Source: Falsiruegeria mediterranea M17
GTDB taxonomy: Bacteria; Pseudomonadota; Alphaproteobacteria; Rhodobacterales; Rhodobacteraceae
Assembly: GCF_900302455.1 (NCBI RefSeq)
Contig: NZ_ONZG01000002.1
Location: 372,001-436,000 of the forward strand
DNA: 64,000 bases
Reading direction: 5' to 3'
Below are positions 51,605 through 61,772 of the stretch, one piece after another. Both the position numbers and the translations under genes were made by a program. Below the pieces are notes generated by a model. It was not told the DNA's origin. It saw only the letters and a list, made by a program, of their open reading frames with translations, and did not search any database. Each line of letters begins with the position of its first letter. Position 1 is the stretch's first letter.

Positions 51605-54001
51605 ATGCCCACCGACATCGACCACATGAAGACCATCGAGCAACGGCTTTTGTGGCTGTCGCACTGGATGATCCACCACGCCAATCACGTGCGCCCCAAG
51701 GTGGACGGGATCAAGATCGGTGGGCATCAGGCCTCGTCGGCCTCAATGGTGTCGATCATGACTGCGCTCTATTTCTCGGCCCTGAAACCCGAGGACCGGG
51801 TTGCGGTCAAACCCCATGCCTCGCCGATCTTTCACGCAATGCAGTATCTGATGGGCAACCAGACACGCGAGAAGATGGAGAATTTCCGGGGCTTTGGTGG
51901 GGTGCAGTCCTATCCCAGCCGGACCAAGGATATTGATGACGTGGATTTCTCCACCGGCTCGGTGGGCCTTGGCGTCGCGATCACCTCGTTCGCGTCGATC
52001 ATTCAGGATTACATCAAGGCCAAAAGCTGGGGCGATGACGCCCCAATGGGCCGAATGGTGGCGCTTGTTGGCGATGCCGAATTGGACGAGGGCAATATCT
52101 ATGAAGCCCTGCAAGAGGGGTGGAAGAACGACCTGCGCAAGACGTGGTGGATCATCGATTACAACCGTCAATCGCTGGACGGGATCGTGCGCGAAGGGCT
52201 TTTTGAGCGGATCGAGAAGATTTTCGATGCCTTCGGCTGGGATGTGGTGCGCGTAAAGCACGGCGTGTTGCAGCGCGCCGCCTTTGAGGAACCCGGAGGC
52301 CACAAGCTGCGGGACTGGATCGACGCATGTCCCAACCAGGACTATTCGGCGTTGACCTTCATGGGCGGCGCGGTCTGGCGCAAGCGGTTGATGGATGATC
52401 TTGGGGATCAGGGCGATGTCTCAGCCCTGATTGACCGGCGCAGTGACGAAGAGCTCGCCGCGCTCATGGAAAACCTTGGCGGCAACTGCGTGGAAACCAT
52501 GGCAGACAGTTTTGAGGCCATCACCCACGACCGACCCACCTGTTTTCTGGCCTATACGGTCAAGGGCTGGGGCACGCCCATTGCAGGTCACAAGGACAAC
52601 CACGGCGGGCTGATGAACAACAGCCAGTTTGCGCAGTGGCAAGCCCATATGGGTGTCGCCGAGGGCGAGGAGTGGGACCCGATGGCCACGGTCGAAAATC
52701 CGGGCGCATTGCGGGAGTTCCTGTCCAAGGTGACATTTTTTGCCAAGGGCCCCCGGCGCTATCAGGATGGCAAGTTGGACGTGCCCTCCATCGCCATCGA
52801 CACCTCTCGTGAAATCTCGACCCAGATGGCGTTCGGCAAGATCCTCGACGATCTCTCCAAGGGTGACAGCGATCTGGCCGAGCGGATCGTCACAACTTCA
52901 CCGGATGTCACGGGAACCACAAACCTCGGCCCCTGGGTGAACCGCCGAAAGCTCTTTGCCCGTTCAGAGCAAACCGATGCCTTTATCGAGAACCGCATAC
53001 CCTCTACCGCGAAGTGGGAGTTCACGCCCGAAGGTCAGCATATCGAGTTGGGCATTGCCGAGATGAACCTGATGCTGCTTCTGGGGGCGGCCGGTCTATC
53101 GCATTCCCTGTTTGGCAAGCGGCTCATTCCCATCGGCACAGTCTATGACCCCTTTGTTGCCCGTGGCCTCGATGCGCTGAACTATGCCTGCTACCAGGAT
53201 GCGCGTTTTATCCTGGTCGGAACGCCCTCTGGCGTGACGCTGGCGCCGGAAGGCGGGGCGCATCAATCCGTTGGGTCGCCGCTCATCGGCATGAGCCAAG
53301 ACGGGCTCGCAAGCTTTGAGCCCGCGTTCGCGGACGAATTGGCGGTGATCATGGGATGGGCATTCGACTACGTCCAGCGCGACGGCGAAGGTGACCCGAA
53401 TGAGCGGACTTGGCTGCGCGATGAAACAGGCGGGTCAGTCTATCTGCGTCTGACAACCAATCCCATCGAGCAACCCGGAAAGCGTGTAGATGGGGATTTT
53501 CGCCAAGGGGCCATTGACGGGGCGTACTGGCTGCGCAAGCCGGGTCCGAATTGCGATGTGGTCATTGCCTATCAAGGCGCGGTTGCCCCCGAAGCGATCA
53601 AGGCTGCCGGAATGATTGGAGAAAACCGACGGGACATCGGCGTGCTCGCCGTGACCTCAGCCGACCGGCTCAACGCGGGCTGGACCGCAGCCCAGCGCGC
53701 GCGCTCGCGCGGCAACAAGGCCGCCCGCTCCCATATTGAGGTTCTGATGGCTCAGCTGCCACCGCATTGCAAAGTCGTCACCGTCATTGATGGGCACCCC
53801 GCGACGCTATCCTGGCTCGGCTCCGTCGCTGGCCATCAAACCATCCCCTTGGGGGTCGAACACTTTGGTCAAACGGGTACCATCGGCGACCTCTACCGCC
53901 ATCACGGCATAGATGCCGCTGCCCTGGTCGAAAAAGTGAATGGTTTGACGGACGGGAAAGACGTGCGCCGCGGAGCCTTGGCCTCAATGACCACCGACTG
54001 A
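51605..54001 (+). CDS. Thiamine-diphosphate-dependent E1-like 2-oxoacid dehydrogenase / transketolase-like protein
   Basis: 798 residues, the size and domain order of homodimeric pyruvate dehydrogenase E1 (AceE-like). Thiamine-diphosphate motif GDAELDEGNIYEALQEGW with following DYNRQSLDG; KGWGTPIAGHKDNHGGLMNN, transketolase-type pyrimidine-binding domain with QHIELGIAEMNLMLLLGAAG and SGVTLAPEGGAHQSVGSPLI. It is linked to megL (11 codons' worth of spacing or less, strong AAGGAGAGCCCC site). In this setting its substrate is probably 2-oxobutyrate, giving propionyl-CoA; no E2/E3 genes are adjacent, so the acyl acceptor is uncertain. Confidence 0.85.
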   Translation: MPTDIDHMKTIEQRLLWLSHWMIHHANHVRPKVDGIKIGGHQASSASMVSIMTALYFSALKPEDRVAVKPHASPIFHAMQYLMGNQTREKMENFRGFGGVQSYPSRTKDIDDVDFSTGSVGLGVAITSFASIIQDYIKAKSWGDDAPMGRMVALVGDAELDEGNIYEALQEGWKNDLRKTWWIIDYNRQSLDGIVREGLFERIEKIFDAFGWDVVRVKHGVLQRAAFEEPGGHKLRDWIDACPNQDYSALTFMGGAVWRKRLMDDLGDQGDVSALIDRRSDEELAALMENLGGNCVETMADSFEAITHDRPTCFLAYTVKGWGTPIAGHKDNHGGLMNNSQFAQWQAHMGVAEGEEWDPMATVENPGALREFLSKVTFFAKGPRRYQDGKLDVPSIAIDTSREISTQMAFGKILDDLSKGDSDLAERIVTTSPDVTGTTNLGPWVNRRKLFARSEQTDAFIENRIPSTAKWEFTPEGQHIELGIAEMNLMLLLGAAGLSHSLFGKRLIPIGTVYDPFVARGLDALNYACYQDARFILVGTPSGVTLAPEGGAHQSVGSPLIGMSQDGLASFEPAFADELAVIMGWAFDYVQRDGEGDPNERTWLRDETGGSVYLRLTTNPIEQPGKRVDGDFRQGAIDGAYWLRKPGPNCDVVIAYQGAVAPEAIKAAGMIGENRRDIGVLAVTSADRLNAGWTAAQRARSRGNKAARSHIEVLMAQLPPHCKVVTVIDGHPATLSWLGSVAGHQTIPLGVEHFGQTGTIGDLYRHHGIDAAALVEKVNGLTDGKDVRRGALASMTTD

Positions 54002-54327
54002 ACACCAGCAAAGAGAAGCACGATGCGCCCCTCTGCAGCGAAGGTCTGTTTCTTGTCCTTCCTTTATATGGGGCGCTCGTCTATATGGGGCGCTCGTCGT
54101 TACGCAGGAAAGGCCGGGATCAGACCAATACACGAGTGAACCGAACAACCCGGGTTGATCAACTCGTCACGTCGTAAGTCCTTTTAACATTGGGTCGGCT
54201 ACCGCCCATGCATCCGCTTCTTGCGCGCACGTGTGTCTTGGGTGGCCGTCTCACTGCCGTCATGGAAAGACCCAAAGATCACATCCCAAGGCATCTCTGC
54301 CGTCCCGTACGCGACGCCCAATCGCCT
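54002..54327. other. Intergenic stretch at the left edge of the RTX region
   Basis: 326 bases without a credible gene. It holds a perfect tandem duplication of 17 bases (54065-54081 and 54082-54098) and a broken remnant-like sequence between two convergent genes. No terminator with a T-run is seen after the E1-like gene. Confidence 0.5.
54065..54098. repeat. Tandem 17-bp direct repeat
   Basis: Two adjacent identical 17-base copies of tatatggggcgctcgtc. It may be a duplication scar of an insertion or a slippage event at the edge of the accessory region. Confidence 0.85.
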
Positions 54328-55513
54328 TCACAAGATTAGATCCCCGTCCGCAAACCGCAGGATCTCCGAGTGGATGACGATGTTTGTTCCGTCTCCTGTC
54401 CCTGGCCCGATGTAATCAACAGTGGTTCTGAAACCGTCATTGGTGATGGTGTATTCACGACGATCATAGGCAAAAAGAACGATGTCGGTTCCAAAGCCGC
54501 CGTCTAGCGTATCGTTCCCACCCGCGCCAATCAGGAAATCGTCGCCGTAGCCACCATTTAGATGGTTGTCCCCGTGATCTCCGGTCAGGCTATCATCGCC
54601 CCAGCCAGAGCTGACGTTCTCGATACCGCTATAGTGATCTCCCTTGGCCGCACCCGTCCAACCGCGCCCCGCCAGCAATGACAGGCTGATATCAGCAGCA
54701 TTCTCGTAAAACCCGCCTGCAGTCAACAGATCGATGCCTGCGCCGCCCTCAATCGTATCTGCACCGATATCTGTGTAAAAGGTGTCGGCACCACCAAGCC
54801 CGCGCAGCTTGTTGTCATTGTCATCGCCACGTAGTTCATCAACGTAGCTGGACCCGGTGATGCCCTCGATGGATTCCAGAACAATCGAGCGTCCGAGCTC
54901 GCTGACGAATACAGTTTTGTCGGCCAAGTTGCCCGTAACGCCATCATTCGCATCCTGAAAAGAAAAGGTGTCAAATCCAGCCAAACCGTCGACGTTTCTC
55001 AGCGTTTGATGGGCGGGATCCCAGGTCATCATATCGTCGCCTGGTGTACCGAACAGGTTATAGGGATCGACGTCGCCATCAGCGAAACGAAAAACTTCGG
55101 CGTGAATGACAACATTAGGTCCGTCAAATGCACCGGGTTTATCGATATAGTCGACAATCGTCTGATCCCCGTTCTGCGTGATCAGATACTTGTCGCGATC
55201 ATAGGCGAACTGCACGACATCAATGCCGTGACCTCCATCCAGCGTATCTCTCCCGCCGTTGCCCATCAGCGTGTCGTTTCCGTAGCCGCCATTCAGATGG
55301 TTATCCTCATGATCTCCGGTCAGTTCATCATTGCCCCAGCCCGAGCTGACATTCTCAATACCGCTGTAATGATCACCTTCCGCGGCACCAGTCCAACCGC
55401 GTCCCGCGATCAGTGACAGCCTGATATCGGCGGCACCACTAACAAAGTCCCCTGCGATCAGCAGGTCCGTGCCTGCACCGCCTTCGATGGTATCCGCCCC
55501 GCCATCTGTGAAA
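54328..55513 (-). pseudogene. RTX/haemolysin-type repeat part of a frameshifted FG-GAP protein
   Basis: This frame is open from 55509 down to the stop at 54328 although its first ATG/GTG-type start is at 55266, so it is not an independent gene. It carries glycine/aspartate nonapeptide calcium-binding repeats (GGADTFYTDIGADTIEGG, GGYGDDFLIGAGGNDTLDGG) and the shared C-terminal signature DGTNIVIHSEILRFADGDLIL, with alternating IVDYIDKPGAFDGPNVVIH-type modules. It continues the protein encoded by 57389-55458 after a one-base loss in the T-run at 55511-55514. Such proteins are secreted by type I systems through the C-terminal end. Confidence 0.78.
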
Positions 55514-57389
55514 ACGTATCCGCTCCACCAAGTCCTCGCAGCTTGTTGTCGCCATCATCGCCACGCAGTGCGTCCGCATAGCCGGAACCGGTGATGCCTT
55601 CGACATTGACAAGGGCGTTTACCTGATCGCCCGCAACAGTCACCCCGTCCTTCAAAGACGCATTGATCCCGGCTGCTGCAGTGTCAAAGAAAATCTGGTC
55701 AAACCCGTCGCCCCCATCGACGGTGTCAAGCCCAGCCATGGGCATGATCCAGTCCGAACCGCCCAGCCCAAATATTCTTTCGCTATTCTCGGTACCCGCA
55801 ATGGTGTCATTTCCGTCTGTGCCGATGATGTCCGAGGAAATAGTGCTTCGCCCAAAGATCACATAACTCTCACCTGCGGAAGTTGTGCCTCCCGGGCTGG
55901 CCTGTATAGCTCCGATAATTAGATCATCGATACCGTCGCCATTGACATCCCCAGCGGAAGAGACGGACCTTCCGCTCTTGTCCAAACGTTCACTTCCCTC
56001 AATCACAAAGCCATTTCTGCCATTCAGAGAGGACAATGGCAGAGTGGCCTCAAAGCCAACGTTGCTGCCGAAAACGACATAGCTTTCGCCCGCACTCTCT
56101 ATCCCACTGGGACTAGCGTTTTCAGCTCCTATAATCAGATCATCGATGCCGTCGCCGTTCACATCCCCAGCGGAGGAGACAGAGATTCCACTAATGTCGC
56201 GTTCGTTAGCACCTTGGATCGCAAATCCATTGCTGCCATCCAAAGAGGATACAGGCAGAGTAGCAGCAAAACCCGCAGTGCTGCCAAAAACCACATAACT
56301 TTCGCCTGCGTTGTACAAGCCACCCGGTTCAGCAAATATAGCTCCGACAATCAGATCATCGATCCCGTCGCCATTGACATCCCCAGCGGAAGAGACAGAC
56401 GTACCAAAGTCGTCTCCAACTTCAGCGCCTTGGATGACAAAGCCATTGCTGCCGTCCAGAGAGGACAATGGCAAATTGGCCGCAAAACCCGCGGTGCTGC
56501 CAAAAACCACATAGCTTTCGCCTGCACTGGTTGGGACGCCCGCAACGTCATGAACTGCTCCGATGATCAGATCATCGATACCATCGCCGTTTACATCCCC
56601 CGCGGAAGAGACAGAGTTACCAGCAGTGTCATCTGAGTTAGCTCCCTCGATCACAAAGCCATTGCTTCCATCCAAAGAGGACGCGTACAACACAGTCGGG
56701 AAAGCCGAAGTACTACCGAAGACCACATAGCTTTCGCCTACTTCCCTTTGTCCGCCCACTTCAGCCTCTGGCGCACCAATGATGAGATCATCGATCCCAT
56801 CGCCATTGACATCCCCAGCGGAAGAGACAGACGCTCCACTATTGCCGTTCAGTTGACCTTGGATCTCAAAGCCATTTCTGACCTGCCACAGATCGGAAAG
56901 TGGCAGGGTGGCCCCGAAACCTGCGGTGCTACCAAAAACGACATAGCTTTCACCTTCACGACTAGAACCAGCGCCTGATGCCCCAATGATCAAGTCACCT
57001 ATACCGTCACCATTGACATCCCCAGCAGAAGAGACGGACCCACCACTGAAGTCGTAGGAAGCAATACCTTGGACCACAAAGCCATTGGCGCCATTCAGAG
57101 AGGACAGTGGGAGAGTGGCCCCAAATCCCGCTGTGCTGCCAAAAACCACGTAGCTTTCGCCTGCTTGGGATGTGGCGCCCCCTGCAGCACCATATGCTCC
57201 GATGATCAAATCATCGATCCCGTCGCCATTGACATCCCCAGCGGAAGACACGGATCCACCACTATAGTCGTACGGATCAATGCCTTGGATCACAAAGCCA
57301 TTGCTGCCATCGATATCCGAAAGTCGGAAAACACCATCTGTTGTCACGTCAAATTTCCTCTTTTCTGAATAGTCGAAAAACGAACTCAT
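55458..57389 (-). pseudogene. FG-GAP (integrin-alpha-like) repeat part of the frameshifted RTX protein
   Basis: About 640 residues from ATG 57389 with seven FG-GAP repeats of ~65 residues, each of the form NGFVIQG...SVSSAGDVNGDGIDDLIIGA...GESYVVFG, where DVNGDGIDD is a calcium-binding loop. It is followed by the first RTX block (TDGNDTIAGTENSERIFGLGG). The frame ends in unrelated residues SQMAGRIPSKAVQ; adding one T restores GGADTFFTDGGADTIEGG and joins to the downstream part, giving ~1,020 residues. Adhesion or surface role inferred. The start is uncertain: ATG 57389 has no clear ribosome site and ATG 57452 is an alternative. Confidence 0.78.
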
Positions 57390-57452
57390 ACAGAGGCAGG
57401 ATTCAGCCTCAGGGCACTGAAAAGGGAGAGAATAACTGACAATGCCCTCCAT

Positions 57453-57781
57453 TTCGCTCTGTGTCCAGAAACAGGTGATTTACTGTTCCTTACGGATCAG
57501 CTGACATCCCCAAGGCTGAGCGTGATGCAGGCAAAATTCATACACTCGCTGGATTAGTAGCTACCGCACAATGCGCCGGATCATCAGGTGCGCAGTCAAA
57601 GCTCTCAACGCGGCATGCACCCCGTCCCAAAATGCGCAACCCAAGCATGGCTTTGCCGCGCTGGCTCCATCATCAGGTCCGCCGCATCACCCAACGCCTG
57701 CGTCAGCAACTTGACCAGGTAGCTGGGGTCGCACTAGGCGTTAACCGCGAACGCGCAAGGTTCGCTTTAATCCCAACCACC
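57453..57781. other. Spacer between the two RTX paralogues, with a duplicated remnant
   Basis: 329 bases. Bases ~57661-57720 resemble ~61708-61765 at roughly 75% identity; read on the minus strand both give LVKxLxxALxDAxDxMMxP, a C-terminal protein remnant. No complete gene is visible. The promoter of the frameshifted paralogue should lie in the part near 57453-57550. Confidence 0.5.
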
Positions 57782-60700
57782 TCACAAGATCAAATCTCCA
57801 TCCGCAAACCGCAGGATCTCTGAGTGGATGACGATGTTAGTTCCGTCGTCTGCCCCCGGCCCGGTGTAGTCGACAGTGGTTCTGAAACCGTCATTGGTGA
57901 CAGTGTAATCCCGGCGAAAACCGGAGAACAAAACAATGTCGGTTCCATGCCCCCCGTCCAGTGTATCGTCTCCGCCTGCGCCGATCAGAAAATCATCACC
58001 GTAGCCGCCATTCAGGTGGTTGTCCCCGTGATCCCCGGTCAGGTTGTCATCGCCCCAGCCAGAGCTGACATTCTCGATACCGGTGTACTGATCCGCCAAA
58101 GCATCGCCAGACCAACCGCGCCCTGCCAACAGGGACAGGTGGATGTCAGCGGCCCCGGCAGCAAACTCGCCAGCAACCAAACGATCCGTGCCATCGCCGC
58201 CCTGGATGGTATCCGCACCAGCGTCGGTGTAGAATACATCCGGACCACCAAGCCCACTCAGCTTGTTGTTGCCTTCATCGCCACGCAGTTCATCCGCATA
58301 GCTGGAACCGGTGATGCCCTCGATAGACTCCAGAACAATCTCGCGCCCAAGCTCACTGACAAACACCATTTGGTCGTCCAAATCAGCCGAAACACCACCA
58401 TTGGCATCGCCGAAGGAAAGCATGTCGAAACCCGCCAAACCATCCACCGTCCGCAAGGTGGTATCCGCCGGGTTCCAGGCCAGCCAGTCGTCGCCCGGCG
58501 TACCCCTCAAAGTGAAGGGGTCAAAATCACCATCCGCAAACCGAAGTATCTCGGTGTTGATGACAACATTGGGTCCATCAAAATCGCCAGGCCGGTCTAT
58601 GTAGTCCACAATCGTCTGGTCCCCGTTCTGGGTGATCAGGTATTTGTCACGATCATAGGCAAACAGCGCCACATCAATACCGTGACCACCATCCAGCGTG
58701 TCTCGCCCACCATTTCCCTCCAGCGTGTCGTTCCCATAGCCGCCACTGAGGTGGTTGTCCCCATGATCACCGGTCAGTTGGTCGTTGCCCCAGCCAGAGC
58801 TGACATTTTCGATGCCGGTGTATTGGTCACCGTTTGCACCCCCCGTCCAGCCGCGTCCTGCCAGCAGCGACAGCCGGATATCAGCGGCGTTTTCATAGAA
58901 TCCGCCAGCGATCAGCAGGTCCATGCCTGCGCCACCTTCGATCGTGTCTGCCCCAATATCGGTGTAAAACGTATCCGCGCCACCAAGCCCCCGTAGCTTG
59001 TTGTTGCCATCATCGCCACGCAACACATCCGCATAGCTGGATCCGGTGATCGCCTCGATGGATACCAGATCAATCGATCTCCCAAGCTCACTGACAAACA
59101 CAGTTTGGTCGTCCAGATCAGCCGAAACACCACCATTGGCATCGCCGAAGGAAAGCATGTCGAAACCCGCCAAACCATCCACGGTTCTCACCGCAGTATC
59201 CGCCGGGTCCCAGGCCAGCCAGTCGTCGCCTGGCGTGCCCTTCAAAGTGAAGGGGTCGAAATCACCGTCCGCAAACCGAAAAATCTCGGTGTTGATGACA
59301 ACATTGGGTCCATCAAACGCGCCGGGCCTGTCGATATAGTCGACAATCGTCTGATCCCCGTTCTGGGTGATCAGATACTTGTCACGATCATAGGCAAACA
59401 GCGCCACGTCCACACCGTGACCACCATCCAGCGTGTCTCGCCCGCCATTGCCTTCCAGCGTGTCGTTCCCATAGCCGCCACTTAGGTAGTTGTCCCCATG
59501 ATCACCGGTCAGATGGTCATTGCCCCAACCAGAGCTGACATTCTCAATGCCGCTGTACTGGTCATTCTCGGCGGCTCCCGTCCAGCCACGCCCCGCCAGC
59601 AACGACAGCCGGATATCGTCGGCCCCGCTGGAAAACTCGCCAGCAATCAGCCAGTCAGTGCCTGCGCCGCCTTCGATGGTATCCTCACCAGCATCAGTGT
59701 AGAACGTATCAGCTCCACCAAGCCCGCGCAGCTTGTTGTTGCCAACATCTCCACGCAGTCGATCGCTAAAGCTGGATCCAGTCACGCCTTCGACATTGAT
59801 GAGGGTGTTTGTCTCTCCTCCTGCGACAGCTCGTCCATCGGCAAGAGACGCGTCGATCCCCCCCGTTGCCGTGTCAAAGGAGGCTTGATCAAACCCATCG
59901 CCCCCATCGATGGTATCTATTCCGGCATTGGGCGTGATCCAGTCCGCACCGCCCAGCCCAAATATCCGATCGTTACTGTCTGTTCCAGACAGAACATCAT
60001 CGCCTTCTGTGCCAACAATGGTATTTATCACCGACCATTCGGTTGTCCCGAAAACCGCATTAACGCGGCCATAGGGCGGATTAAATGAGTCCGGCTCAAT
60101 TACAACTAGGTCGTCCAACCCGTCCCCGTTGAAGTCCCCCGCATTCGCGGCCCCTGTAATTGGATCCCAGATTTCGCGTGTTGCAATTATGAAGCCGTTA
60201 CTTCCATCTAGGTCATCAAAATTCAGAGATGCATCGAAGCCCCCGCTGTTCCCGAATACGACGTATGCTTCAACGGAACCAACGGGATCGTACATACGAC
60301 CGCTTACGACTACTTCGCTAAACCCGTCGCCGTTCAAGTCACCAGCCGATGAAACCACGTGACCACTGCGGTCCAAACGGTCACCCCGCTCATTGAATTT
60401 TCTGCCAATCAGTTCGAATCCATTCTGGCCGTTCAATCCCGCGAGAGAAAAGGTGGCGCTAAAATCATCGGCGCGTCCAAATACAACATAGCTTTCTCCA
60501 TCACGTACATGGGAGTCTCTAGGATCTTGATTGGCGGACGGCGCACCTATGATCACGTCACCGAAACCATCACCGTTCACATCCCCCGCAGCAGAGACGG
60601 AGCTGCCGCTACTGTCCCCCTCCTCTATCCCCTCGATCACAAAGCCGTTGCTCCCATTCAACGAAGACAACGACAGGGTGGGCGCAAAACCTGCGGTGCT

Positions 60701-61489
60701 GCCAAAAACCACATAGCTTTCGCCTGCACCATCTCGCCCACCCGGATCAGCATTTCGCGCCCCGATGATCAGATCATCAATCCCGTCTCCATTGACATCC
60801 CCGGCAGAAGAGACGGACCCGCCACTATTGTCCCCCTCCTCTATCCCCTCGATCACAAAGCCGTTGCTCCCATTCAACGAAGACAACGATAGGGTGGGCG
60901 CAAAACCGGCGGTGCTGCCAAAAACCACATAGCTTTTACCTGCACTCTCTCGTCCACCTGCGGCACCGATGATCACGTCATCGATCCCATCGCCGTTCAC
61001 ATCACCGGCATAAGAGACGGACCCGCTGCTTCCATCGATCACAAAGCCGTTGCTGCCATCAATCGAAGACAACGGCAGGGTCGGCGCAAAACCTGCAGTG
61101 CTGCCAAAAACCACATAACCCTCGCGTGAAGCTCCGATGATCACGTCATCGATCCCGTCACCGTTCACATCCCCCGCAAAAGAGACGGACCTACCACTAC
61201 CGTCCCGCTCATCTATCCCCTCGAACACAACGCCGTTGGTTCCATCTAGTTCAGAGATCGGGGTGGGTGCGTCAAAACCGCTTGCCTTACCAAAAACAAC
61301 ATAACTTTCACCAACATAGAATTTAGCATCGGTAGGAACGCCAGGGCTTCCAACAATTACATCGTCAAACCCGTCACCATTAAAGTCCCCTGCAAATGAC
61401 GGCTTGATGCTGAAACGGTAATCTGAGTAATGCAGCAAGCCACCGTTTGTACCGTCCAGGTCTTCAAGTTTAAGAATTCGATCGGTCAT
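57782..61489 (-). CDS. Large FG-GAP/RTX secreted calcium-binding protein
   Basis: 1,235 residues. About seven FG-GAP repeats in the N-terminal half (DGSNGFVIEGIEEGD...SVSSAGDVNGDGIDDLIIGA...GESYVVFG) are followed by four RTX modules, each with GGADTFYTD.GADTIEGG, SLLAGRGWTG, QYTGIENVSSGWGND, LTGDHGDNHLSGGYGNDTLEGNGGRDTLDGGHG and a DRDKYLITQNGDQTIVDYI tail. No signal peptide; the C-terminus SEILRFADGDLIL is presumably the type I secretion signal. GGAG lies nine bases before ATG 61489. Closely related to its neighbour (54328-57389), so it arose by tandem duplication. Likely a calcium-folded surface adhesin; no direct proof. Confidence 0.88.
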   Translation of the reverse strand: MTDRILKLEDLDGTNGGLLHYSDYRFSIKPSFAGDFNGDGFDDVIVGSPGVPTDAKFYVGESYVVFGKASGFDAPTPISELDGTNGVVFEGIDERDGSGRSVSFAGDVNGDGIDDVIIGASREGYVVFGSTAGFAPTLPLSSIDGSNGFVIDGSSGSVSYAGDVNGDGIDDVIIGAAGGRESAGKSYVVFGSTAGFAPTLSLSSLNGSNGFVIEGIEEGDNSGGSVSSAGDVNGDGIDDLIIGARNADPGGRDGAGESYVVFGSTAGFAPTLSLSSLNGSNGFVIEGIEEGDSSGSSVSAAGDVNGDGFGDVIIGAPSANQDPRDSHVRDGESYVVFGRADDFSATFSLAGLNGQNGFELIGRKFNERGDRLDRSGHVVSSAGDLNGDGFSEVVVSGRMYDPVGSVEAYVVFGNSGGFDASLNFDDLDGSNGFIIATREIWDPITGAANAGDFNGDGLDDLVVIEPDSFNPPYGRVNAVFGTTEWSVINTIVGTEGDDVLSGTDSNDRIFGLGGADWITPNAGIDTIDGGDGFDQASFDTATGGIDASLADGRAVAGGETNTLINVEGVTGSSFSDRLRGDVGNNKLRGLGGADTFYTDAGEDTIEGGAGTDWLIAGEFSSGADDIRLSLLAGRGWTGAAENDQYSGIENVSSGWGNDHLTGDHGDNYLSGGYGNDTLEGNGGRDTLDGGHGVDVALFAYDRDKYLITQNGDQTIVDYIDRPGAFDGPNVVINTEIFRFADGDFDPFTLKGTPGDDWLAWDPADTAVRTVDGLAGFDMLSFGDANGGVSADLDDQTVFVSELGRSIDLVSIEAITGSSYADVLRGDDGNNKLRGLGGADTFYTDIGADTIEGGAGMDLLIAGGFYENAADIRLSLLAGRGWTGGANGDQYTGIENVSSGWGNDQLTGDHGDNHLSGGYGNDTLEGNGGRDTLDGGHGIDVALFAYDRDKYLITQNGDQTIVDYIDRPGDFDGPNVVINTEILRFADGDFDPFTLRGTPGDDWLAWNPADTTLRTVDGLAGFDMLSFGDANGGVSADLDDQMVFVSELGREIVLESIEGITGSSYADELRGDEGNNKLSGLGGPDVFYTDAGADTIQGGDGTDRLVAGEFAAGAADIHLSLLAGRGWSGDALADQYTGIENVSSGWGDDNLTGDHGDNHLNGGYGDDFLIGAGGDDTLDGGHGTDIVLFSGFRRDYTVTNDGFRTTVDYTGPGADDGTNIVIHSEILRFADGDLIL

Positions 61490-61772
61490 GGTGAAATTTC
61501 TCCAAGGCTCATATGTTGACAAAGAAAGTGATTTACAGACGCGAAACTCTCAAAAAGGATATTGACCTAAGAAACCTACTTGGCTCGGCCTTCAACGGCA
61601 ACCTTGGTGCACACACCAGATTGCCCGCAATTCACCGCTGTCAAAATGCAAACCTGAATGATCAGAAGCTGATCAGAGGCGAGCAGTCAAAAAGCCGCCG
61701 TTCTGCAGTGGCCCCATCATCCGGTCCAGCGCATCCGCCAGAGCGTGGGCAAGCGACTTCACCAGTTCGCCC
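61490..61772. other. Spacer upstream of the intact RTX gene, with remnant repeat
   Basis: 283 bases. The part next to 61489 should hold the RTX promoter. The part from ~61682 to 61772 is the second copy of the remnant found at ~57661; on the minus strand it reads FKGELVKSLAHALADALDRM and ends with a stop near 61674. No intact gene is present. Confidence 0.5.

Noticed and set aside
54328-55266. Independent 312-codon RTX gene
   Set aside because: Its frame is open 243 bases further upstream and continues the FG-GAP protein after a one-base slip, so it is the end of a broken larger gene.
55860-57340. Regular DNA repeats that could suggest a CRISPR array
   Set aside because: The period (~190 bases) and in-frame conservation match FG-GAP protein repeats; there are no short constant repeats with unique spacers and no cas genes.
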